Origin: Clostridiales bacterium | Lineage (GTDB): Bacteria; Bacillota; Sulfobacillia; UBA995 | DNA length: 5,261 nucleotides | Reading direction: 5' to 3' | NCBI GenBank assembly: GCA_003517845.1 | Contig: DOZU01000203.1 | Coordinates: 1 to 5,261, forward strand | In this document: in pieces, positions 1 to 5,261 of the stretch | Numbering within the stretch: the stretch's first letter is position 1 | Layout: each line of letters starts with the position of its first letter | Position numbers and translations under genes: made by a program | The notes under the pieces: generated by a model | What the model was told of the DNA's origin: nothing | The model's input: only the letters and a program-made list of their open reading frames with translations | The model's database searches: none

Positions 1-711
1 CTCCTGGAGTTTCGAGGTATCCTGTATGATTTTGAGGGCGACCTGGTTCGGGTGGACCCTGACGGATGGCTCACGCTGGGCCTGCCGGGCGGACGCACCC
101 GCAGGGTCAGCTTGTCGGCGGCGACGGCCCTGTATCGTCAGGGGGCGCCGGCCACCATCGCCGATCTGGCCGTACTGGATGAAGTGCGCGCCGTGGTGTC
201 CCCCGGGGGCGAAGTCCGATACCTGGAAGCTTCCCTCGCCGACGCCTCCGGACGGCTGGCCTCGCTGGACCCAGGCGCCGCCGTGCTGGCGTTCTTCCCC
301 CGGGAGGGGGGCGAACGCCGGAGCTTGCGAGTCGCCGCGGACGCAGTGCTGGTGCGAAATGGCAGTAGTGCTCGACTGCAGGACTTCCACCCCGGCGATG
401 AGCTGTACCTGTTGTTCCGGCAGTCAACCGGCGAGGTGCGGCTGTTATGGGCGACCCGGATCGACCTTGCGGGGCAGATATTGGCGGTTGACCTGGCGGG
501 ACGGCGGCTGGATGTCGGCTTGGCCGGAGATCGGCGCCGCCTGTTCGGCATGGCACCCTCACCGCTGACCCTGATCAACGGGCGCCCCTCGGGATGGGAG
601 ACCATCCAGCCGGGGGACCTGGTACGGTTGGCCCTGGGGGAGGACGGGATGGTCACTTTCCTCGATGTCTCCCGCCCTGGAGACTCCGGGGCGACGGGGC
701 AGCACCCATGA
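1..711 (+). CDS. Beta-repeat protein, C-terminal part (5' end outside window)
   Basis: The frame is open from the first base to the TGA at 709-711, so the window holds the last 236 residues and the true start lies upstream. The GTG at 52 is in frame but falls inside the first repeat and is unlikely to be the start. Three degenerate units are visible (about residues 3-78, 89-157 and 158-225). Each has alternating hydrophobic strands, then a pattern like 'L..nG....l.dl..gD.v', then a strand-turn-strand with 'dG.V..L' (GEVRYLEAS, GEVRLLWAT, GMVTFLDVS). There is no membrane segment, Cys pair or catalytic motif here. Such repeats recall beta-rich modules of bacterial cell-surface proteins (DUF5666- or S-layer-associated style), but I cannot assign a named family. 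Overlap with the downstream secreted protease start implies co-translation and perhaps a joint extracytoplasmic role. An S-layer-homology or signal region, if present, would be upstream and is not visible. Confidence 0.8.
   Translation, partial: LLEFRGILYDFEGDLVRVDPDGWLTLGLPGGRTRRVSLSAATALYRQGAPATIADLAVLDEVRAVVSPGGEVRYLEASLADASGRLASLDPGAAVLAFFPREGGERRSLRVAADAVLVRNGSSARLQDFHPGDELYLLFRQSTGEVRLLWATRIDLAGQILAVDLAGRRLDVGLAGDRRRLFGMAPSPLTLINGRPSGWETIQPGDLVRLALGEDGMVTFLDVSRPGDSGATGQHP
7..675 (+). repeat. Three tandem degenerate protein repeats
   Basis: Three units of about 65-75 residues lie at nt 7-234, 265-471 and 472-675. They align best in their second halves: 'ALYRQGAPATIADL', 'AVLVRNGSSARLQDF' and 'LTLINGRPSGWETI', each followed by a GD- or DE-like turn and a two-stranded 'G.V..L' hairpin. 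The similarity is at protein level only; no DNA-level repeat was seen, so the duplication is old. Unit boundaries are approximate. Confidence 0.6.
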
Positions 712-3700
712 ACGGTCGAGGGATCGCCGTCGGGTTACTCCTCCTCCTGGCTTTGGGGAGGGTGGCGGCGTCGCCGCCGCCCGGCGCCCTCGAGGAGACC
801 GGCGGCCACGCGGGGCGGTTGGGCGCAGCGGCGGCCGTCCCGGTGCCCGTGCCCGATCGGGCGGCCGCCCGGGAGGCCATGGCCGTCAACTTGCGGGCCA
901 TGGGCGCCGACAGTTTTGTAGACGCCACGGCCAGCAGCGGCCGAGGAATACTGATCGCGGTCATCGATACCGGCGTCGATCCGGGTCACCCGGACCTCCA
1001 GTTCACCCCGGACTGGGAGCGCAAGATCGCCGACTGGGTCGACTTCACCGGCGAGGGCGACGTGAACATCACCGTGAGCATCCGGGCGCCCCGAGGGGGC
1101 TGGGTCGATACGCCGGTGGGCCGGGTGAATCTGGGCCGCATCACCTCGCAGAGCGGCCGCTATCGCCTGGGAAGGTTCTCGGAACGCCAGCTTTCACCAG
1201 AGGGTCCCCTGGGGGAAGACATCAACCGCAACGGCAAGGCGGGGGATGCCATCCTGGTGCTGGTGACCGACGGCCAGCAGCCCGGAGTGTACGACACAGT
1301 TCATGTCGATACTGACGGCAACCGGGATTTCACCGATGAGGTCGCCTTGCGGGAATTCCGCGTTGGACATGAGGTGGGCCACTTTCCCGGCAGGACACCC
1401 GGCGCGCAGGACGAGCGGGTTGCCTTCGTGGCCGCGCGGATAGCCGGGGCTGGAGACCACGTCAGCCTGGGATTCGACGCCAACGCCCACGGCACCCATG
1501 TGGCCGGCGTGGCGGCGGCTTTCGGCGCTCATCGTGGCGGGATGAGTGGCGTGGCGCCCGGCGCCCGGTTGCTCGTACTGAAGGCCCTGGACGCGGCGGG
1601 CGACGGTTACTGGTCGGATATTGCCGAGGCGATGGCCTACGCCGCCGAGCAGGGCGCCCACATCGTACTCCTGAGTCTGGCCGGCGGGCACGCTCCGGGG
1701 TCGCTCGTGGCCGAAACCCAACTCATGCGGCGGCTGACGGAACAGTACGGCACGGTGTTCGTCGTGGCGGCGGGGAACCTCGGGCCGGGACTGGGCAGTT
1801 TCAACGCCCCGGGCGACCCCGAGCTGCATCTGGCGGTCGGGGCCTACATGTCGCCTGCCATGTGGCAGGTCCAGTATGGCTACGAGGTGCCGGTCGAGGG
1901 CGTATGGCACTTCAGCGCCAGCGGTCCCGGTCCTGACGGCAGCCTGGGCCCTGTGACCCTGGCTCCCGGTTCCGCGGTCGCCCCGGTGCCTTACTGGCTG
2001 TTCGCCTCCGGTTATGCCCGCTTCGAAGGCACTAGTCAGGCCGTGCCCCATCTGGGAGGTCTGCTGGCGCTGGTCATGGAGGAAGCGCGGGCGGAAGGCG
2101 TGGGCATCACGCCCCGCGCCATCCGCCGGGCCGTCGAGGAGGGGTCCCGCCCGATCCCCGGGGTGCCGGCCGTACGCCAGGGCCATGGGTTGGCCGAAGC
2201 GCCGCGGGTGTGGGCCGCACTGGTCCGAGGACCGGCGGCCGGCATTCGGGCCCGGCAGGTCGGTGCGGGGGCCGCGGTCGGCGGCATCTACTCGCGAGGC
2301 CCGCTCGTGGCCGGCGCCTCCCTGCAGGTCGACAACGAGCTGGGGATTTTCCGGCGCCTGGCGGTGAGCGGACCGGCGTGGATGGCCGCCGACCGCCGCC
2401 ACTTGAGCCTGCCCGCGGTGACCGCCCGTCACCTGGAAGTACGGTTCGGCAATCTCCCGGGCCCCGGCTTGCACAGCGAGATGTTGCTCCTGGACGACCC
2501 GGCCACTCCCGGGACGGATCTGACTTTCCCCTTGACCTTCGCGATACCGCATGCGTTCCCCGACGACGGCGGGCTCCGTTTCAGCGGCGACCTGGCCCCG
2601 GGCGGTTCCGCGCGCCATTACCTCGATATCCCGCCCGGCACCGCCACCTTGCACATACGTTTGAGCGTCCCGGCCGCCCGGGGACAAGCCTGGTTGCACC
2701 TGCTGCGCCCGGACGGGCGCGAGCTATGGGCTACCGGCCCGGTGGGCCAGCCGGAAGAGCCCGGAGGAGTTCCCGCCGAGCGAGCGGAATGGAGCGTGCA
2801 CTCGCCTGTGCCTGGGGTGTGGGAACTGGTGGTGATGAGTTCCCCCGCCCTGTCCCGGTACGGTCTCAGGTCGACCGGCTATAGCCTCGAGGCGCAGGCC
2901 CGAGGGGTACGCCTCGAACCCGCGCGTCTGCACCTGGGCGGCCCGGCAGGGGGCGGTGCCCTGGAGTCCGCGTTTACCGTACGACCATGGCCGGATACCG
3001 TGCGGGCTCGGGCACTGGCCTTCGCGGTGAACGACGGGGATCCCCCGATCCCCGGCCTGCATCAGGTGGAGGGAGGCCACAGCCGGGCGATCGCCCTGCG
3101 CCCGGTGGGACCAGGCGTGACTTACTTGCGGGTGGAGGTGGGCAATGCTCCCGTGCCCGGCGCCGACCTGTCCCTCACGCTCTACCACCGCGACCCGCTG
3201 ACCGGCCGCTGGACGGAACTCGCGAATGCCGCCTCACCGGGGACGGCCCGGGAAGTCATCGAGTTGTCCCATCCCCCTCCGGGCGAACTCATCGCCTACG
3301 TTGAGGCGGCCGGCTTCTCGGGGCCGACGAGCTTCGAACTCAGAGAACTGGCCTTATCCGACCCGGCCTGGTTGGCCGTATCGGACTTGCCCGGGGAGAT
3401 ACGCGCCGGGCAGACGGCGGAGTCATCGGTGATTGCCATTGCCCCGGAGCAGCCGGGCGAGCACCACGGCCTGATTCTGCTCCGGGATGACGTGACCGGC
3501 GACGTGCTGGCGGCGCTCCCGGTGCTGGCCACAACCCGGCCGGAACTGGAAGTGGAAGTCCTGGCGCCGCCCCTCGTCCCCGGCCGCCGCGAGCTGGTGA
3601 TGGTCCGCGTTCGGGAAGCCGCTACCGGGCACCCGGTCTCTGTCTCCATCGAGATCGGAGGACGCCGCTGGAGCGCCCCGCGGGGAGAAGTCGCGTACCC

Positions 3701-3884
3701 GGTCACGCCCGTCGCGCAGGGGGAGCTGGCGGTGAACGTATCGGTGCGCGACCCGAGATACGCGCCGCTCGCTGCCGTGTTTCGGCTTCCCGTGTCCGCC
3801 GAGCATCCGGTGGCGCTACCCGGGGAAGCCAGGGCGAGCGACGTGGACCGACAGAAGGTCCGCAACTTCCTGATGGGCAGGTAG
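708..3884 (+). CDS. Secreted S8 (subtilisin-like) serine peptidase, pyrolysin/TPPII-type
   Basis: An exported endo- or aminopeptidase of 1058 residues. The ATG at 708 is chosen because it gives a typical signal peptide (MNGRG, hydrophobic core 6-16, likely cleavage after VAA at 21) and overlaps the preceding stop. The in-frame ATG at 594 would bury that signal. The catalytic domain (about 80-505) carries Asp87 (AVIDTGVD), His261 (HGTHVAG), oxyanion Asn357 (AAGNLGPG) and Ser443 (GTSQAVPH), so it should be active. Asp to His is 174 residues instead of about 32 in subtilisin, the insertion style of pyrolysin and tripeptidyl peptidase II. The insert holds acidic loops at 171-180 (DINRNGKAGD) and 201-211 (DTDGNRDFTDE) that look calcium-binding. 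QGHG at 491-494 closes the core. PPC-like beta sandwiches follow (about 625-730 and 763-883), then Ig-like modules (about 894-943 and 944-1033). No sorting signal, SLH domain or C-terminal membrane anchor is seen. The prodomain is short and not recognisably I9. The substrate is unknown. Confidence 0.92.
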   Translation: MNGRGIAVGLLLLLALGRVAASPPPGALEETGGHAGRLGAAAAVPVPVPDRAAAREAMAVNLRAMGADSFVDATASSGRGILIAVIDTGVDPGHPDLQFTPDWERKIADWVDFTGEGDVNITVSIRAPRGGWVDTPVGRVNLGRITSQSGRYRLGRFSERQLSPEGPLGEDINRNGKAGDAILVLVTDGQQPGVYDTVHVDTDGNRDFTDEVALREFRVGHEVGHFPGRTPGAQDERVAFVAARIAGAGDHVSLGFDANAHGTHVAGVAAAFGAHRGGMSGVAPGARLLVLKALDAAGDGYWSDIAEAMAYAAEQGAHIVLLSLAGGHAPGSLVAETQLMRRLTEQYGTVFVVAAGNLGPGLGSFNAPGDPELHLAVGAYMSPAMWQVQYGYEVPVEGVWHFSASGPGPDGSLGPVTLAPGSAVAPVPYWLFASGYARFEGTSQAVPHLGGLLALVMEEARAEGVGITPRAIRRAVEEGSRPIPGVPAVRQGHGLAEAPRVWAALVRGPAAGIRARQVGAGAAVGGIYSRGPLVAGASLQVDNELGIFRRLAVSGPAWMAADRRHLSLPAVTARHLEVRFGNLPGPGLHSEMLLLDDPATPGTDLTFPLTFAIPHAFPDDGGLRFSGDLAPGGSARHYLDIPPGTATLHIRLSVPAARGQAWLHLLRPDGRELWATGPVGQPEEPGGVPAERAEWSVHSPVPGVWELVVMSSPALSRYGLRSTGYSLEAQARGVRLEPARLHLGGPAGGGALESAFTVRPWPDTVRARALAFAVNDGDPPIPGLHQVEGGHSRAIALRPVGPGVTYLRVEVGNAPVPGADLSLTLYHRDPLTGRWTELANAASPGTAREVIELSHPPPGELIAYVEAAGFSGPTSFELRELALSDPAWLAVSDLPGEIRAGQTAESSVIAIAPEQPGEHHGLILLRDDVTGDVLAALPVLATTRPELEVEVLAPPLVPGRRELVMVRVREAATGHPVSVSIEIGGRRWSAPRGEVAYPVTPVAQGELAVNVSVRDPRYAPLAAVFRLPVSAEHPVALPGEARASDVDRQKVRNFLMGR
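1218..1340 (+). other. Putative calcium-loop region in the protease insertion
   Basis: This part of the Asp-His insertion encodes two acidic loops, Asp171-Asp180 (DINRNGKAGD) and Asp201-Glu211 (DTDGNRDFTDE). Both follow the D-x-[DN]-x-[DN]-G type spacing typical of calcium-binding loops. Related loops are known in pyrolysin-group subtilases, where calcium stabilises the enzyme. Binding here is inferred from the motifs alone. Confidence 0.5.
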
Positions 3885-3971
3885 GGAGAGGGTGCCCGCT
3901 CCCACGAGACGAAGAGGATCAGCCAGTTCAGCGGGCGAACTGATTCTTGACCTGGATTCGAGGTGAGGCGT
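3885..3971 (+). other. Intergenic gap with small hairpin, no clear promoter
   Basis: The only noncoding stretch in the window, 87 bases between the protease stop and the nitrilase-like start. It contains a perfect 6-bp inverted repeat, CAGTTC (3924-3929) and GAACTG (3937-3942), around a 7-base loop. An overlapping alternative pairing is ATCAG (3918-3922) with CTGAT (3940-3944). No T-run follows, so it is not a standard intrinsic terminator; it could weaken read-through or affect mRNA stability. No paired -35/-10 elements were found. Whether the downstream pair has its own promoter cannot be told from sequence. Confidence 0.5.
3960..3966 (+). promoter_or_regulatory. Ribosome binding site deciding the 3972 TTG start
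   Basis: GAGGTGA matches the anti-Shine-Dalgarno target well. Its GAGG core ends 8 bases before the TTG at 3972, a normal spacing. The alternative GTG at 3963 lies inside this element and has no binding site of its own, so TTG is preferred. Confidence 0.65.
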
Positions 3972-4850
3972 TTGACGGCACCTGGCCTGCCGGTATTGGC
4001 GACGGTTCAGCTTTCGGCCGCGGCCGAGCCCAACGAAGCGGGCTTTGAAGATCTCCTGCTCAAGCCCGCGGGCGAGGCTGGAGAGCGGGGAGCGGAGTTG
4101 GTGCTCTTCCCGGGATACCTGGGACTAGCGTTGCTCGGGGCGGGGTGGCGGTTCGAAGACGACCTCCGCCGGGCCGCCGACCTGCGCTGGCCCTACATCG
4201 ATGCCTGTGCGCGGGTGGCGCGGGCTGCCCGCGTCCATCTGGTTCCCGGGACGATGGTGGAACCGGGGCCGGAGGGGCTGGTGCATGCCGCCTACCTGTT
4301 TTCGCCCCGAGGGGAGATCCTGGCGCGCCGGCTCCAGGTGCACCTCGGCCCCCGGGAACGATCCTGGGGCTTGACCGGTGGACATGCGCTGGAGGCCATG
4401 GATACGCCGTGGGGGAAGATGGGCCTGCTGCTGGGGTCGGATGTCCGCTACCCCGAGGTGGGGCGAATCCTGGCGCTGCAGGGGGCGCGTCTGTTCCTCG
4501 CTCCGGCAGCCCATGCTGCTCCGATCAACTCCTGGCGCCAGGCGGCCGGAGTATGGCGGGAAGCGCAGGCCAACCAGGTATATGCCGCCGAAGCGTGCTT
4601 GCAGGGGGAACTGGGCGGCCGTCAGTTCGGCGGCCATAGCGGGGTATATGCTCCCAATGAGATCACCCAAGGCGAAACGGGAGTGGTGGCCCGGGCAGGT
4701 GAGGGACGAGATCTGCTCATGGCGGCGCTGGACGGGGGATTCGCCAGCCGCATACGCCGTTACCGCGCCCTGGATTTGATGGCCTGGCGTGTCTACGCGA
4801 GGGAGATGCCCCTCGCCTATGCCCACCTCGAGGGAGGAGGGACGGCATGA
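3972..4850 (+). CDS. Nitrilase-fold protein lacking the catalytic triad (pseudoenzyme)
   Basis: A 292-residue protein, the normal size of a carbon-nitrogen hydrolase (nitrilase superfamily), with the family framework along its length: the first strand (VLATVQLS), 'LVLFP' before the usual Glu, 'VHL' after the usual Lys, 'SDVRYPE' after the usual Cys, then WREAQANQVYAAEA and GHSGVYAP. In active members the triad is Glu (FPE), Lys (K.HL) and Cys (CyD.R.PE). Here these are Gly48 (FPG), Gln122 (QVHL) and Gly155 (GSDVRYPE). The supporting acidic residue after HL, Glu129, is kept. Hydrolysis by the standard mechanism should be impossible, yet the frame is intact and the fold residues are conserved, so it does not look like a decaying gene. 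A binding, structural or regulatory role is inferred. It has no signal peptide or membrane segment. TTG at 3972 is the preferred start; GTG at 3963 would add three residues. The stop overlaps the next gene by ATGA. Confidence 0.85.
   Translation: MTAPGLPVLATVQLSAAAEPNEAGFEDLLLKPAGEAGERGAELVLFPGYLGLALLGAGWRFEDDLRRAADLRWPYIDACARVARAARVHLVPGTMVEPGPEGLVHAAYLFSPRGEILARRLQVHLGPRERSWGLTGGHALEAMDTPWGKMGLLLGSDVRYPEVGRILALQGARLFLAPAAHAAPINSWRQAAGVWREAQANQVYAAEACLQGELGGRQFGGHSGVYAPNEITQGETGVVARAGEGRDLLMAALDGGFASRIRRYRALDLMAWRVYAREMPLAYAHLEGGGTA
4833..4840 (+). promoter_or_regulatory. Strong ribosome binding site for the second nitrilase-family gene
   Basis: Two overlapping GGAGG cores (4833-4837 and 4836-4840) sit inside the end of the preceding gene. 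The nearer one is 6 bases from the ATG at 4847. With the ATGA overlap this predicts efficient coupled translation of the two nitrilase-fold proteins. Confidence 0.75.
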
Positions 4851-5261
4851 GACGCCTGGGCCGCGTCAAGAGCGATGTGCTCCGCAGGTATCTCGGGTGG
4901 CGAGGCCGCCGGGAGCTGGTCCACCGGTACCTGTCCCGGTGCGGCTTCCCCGATCTGCGGGCCCGGCCGACCGTCGAGCGCGGGCAATTGCGGGTCGCCG
5001 CCCTGCAGGTTGCAGCACGCCCGTTCGGCAGCCCTGGTCAGTTCGTAGCGGATATGTATCGGGCCATGTTGCCGGCGGTGGAGCAGGGTGCCCGCCTGGT
5101 AGCCTTCCCCGAAGATGTAGCGACGGGACTGATGGCGATGTTGCCCGGGTCCTCCCGGCTCTTCAAGGCCGGGCCGTCCGCCTTCAGCGGCGGGTCCACC
5201 ATCCGCGTAGCCGACTTATATGCCCTCGCCGACCCCGCGATGCGCGTCATCTACCACGAGA
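4847..5261 (+). CDS. Nitrilase/carbon-nitrogen hydrolase family protein, N-terminal part (3' end outside window)
   Basis: The frame from ATG 4847 is open to the window end (138 complete codons), so this is the N-terminal part of a longer gene. After a 47-residue leader, the nitrilase core begins with LRVAALQVAARP (from residue 48). It reaches QGARLVAFPED, where Glu89 sits exactly at the catalytic Glu position of the superfamily. The Lys and Cys should lie beyond the window, so activity is likely but unproven. The leader is unusually basic (13 Arg and one Lys in the first 45 residues), has no hydrophobic signal core, and may form an amphipathic helix around residues 8-31. The start is firm: a strong ribosome binding site and ATGA overlap with the upstream pseudoenzyme. 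The two genes are probably paralogues. The substrate (nitrile, amide, carbamoyl compound or other) cannot be inferred. Confidence 0.85.
   Translation, partial: MRRLGRVKSDVLRRYLGWRGRRELVHRYLSRCGFPDLRARPTVERGQLRVAALQVAARPFGSPGQFVADMYRAMLPAVEQGARLVAFPEDVATGLMAMLPGSSRLFKAGPSAFSGGSTIRVADLYALADPAMRVIYHE

Noticed and set aside
26..568. Second + strand open frame overlapping the repeat gene
   Set aside because: Its protein is rich in Trp, Cys, Arg and Pro with no fold pattern, whereas the frame running from base 1 to 711 shows three aligned repeats.
594..707. Upstream in-frame ATG extending the protease by 38 residues
   Set aside because: It would overlap the repeat gene by over 100 bases and place Gly/Pro/Arg-rich sequence before a clear signal peptide that begins at 708.
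1194..2699. Long open frame on the minus strand (about 500 codons) inside the protease gene
   Set aside because: It lies antisense to a gene with an intact catalytic triad, its protein is low-complexity and rich in Gly, Arg, Gln and His with no recognisable motif, and GC-rich genes routinely leave such open frames on the opposite strand.
3947..3952. TTGACC as a possible -35 box for the nitrilase-like pair
   Set aside because: No TATAAT-like -10 lies about 17 bases downstream; that position falls at the start codon.
3972..4850. Considered calling the first nitrilase-like gene a pseudogene
   Set aside because: There is no frameshift or internal stop, the length is normal, fold motifs are kept throughout, and it has a good ribosome binding site and coupling to the next gene; only the active-site residues are changed.
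5038..5250. Minus-strand open frame of 70 codons near the window end
   Set aside because: It is antisense to the second nitrilase-family gene, which shows the family core and catalytic Glu; the minus frame has no motif.

Overview
The window is GC-rich, densely coding and read entirely from the + strand. It holds four genes in two translationally coupled pairs, with one 87-base gap between the pairs. The first and last genes run off the window edges. The GC-rich codon use, clear GGAGG-type ribosome binding sites, a probable TTG start, and a secreted subtilase beside a beta-repeat surface-type protein suggest a high-GC member of the Bacillota (Symbiobacterium/Thermaerobacter/Limnochordia-like). 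That assignment is inference from style and gene families; no taxonomic marker is present.

Bases 1-711 encode the C-terminal part of a protein built from three degenerate beta-rich repeats of about 65-75 residues. Its stop overlaps the start of the next gene (ATGA, 708-711). Bases 708-3884 encode a secreted 1058-residue S8 (subtilisin-like) serine peptidase with an intact triad (Asp87, His261, Ser443). A long Asp-to-His insertion containing two calcium-loop-like motifs resembles the pyrolysin/tripeptidyl peptidase II group. Several beta-sandwich modules follow the catalytic domain.

Bases 3885-3971 are the only intergenic stretch. They hold a small hairpin and a good Shine-Dalgarno sequence, but no convincing promoter or terminator. 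Bases 3972-4850 encode a nitrilase-fold protein that has lost all three catalytic residues (Glu to Gly48, Lys to Gln122, Cys to Gly155). It overlaps by ATGA (4847-4850) the start of a second nitrilase-family gene, which continues past the window end. That second gene keeps the catalytic Glu (Glu89) and carries an arginine-rich N-terminal extension.

The first pair probably makes an extracytoplasmic repeat protein and its partner or co-expressed protease. The second pair looks like a pseudoenzyme coupled to a probable active paralogue, both cytoplasmic as far as can be seen. The pseudoenzyme-enzyme pair is the most interesting feature of the window. Nothing visible links the two pairs functionally beyond adjacency and shared orientation.
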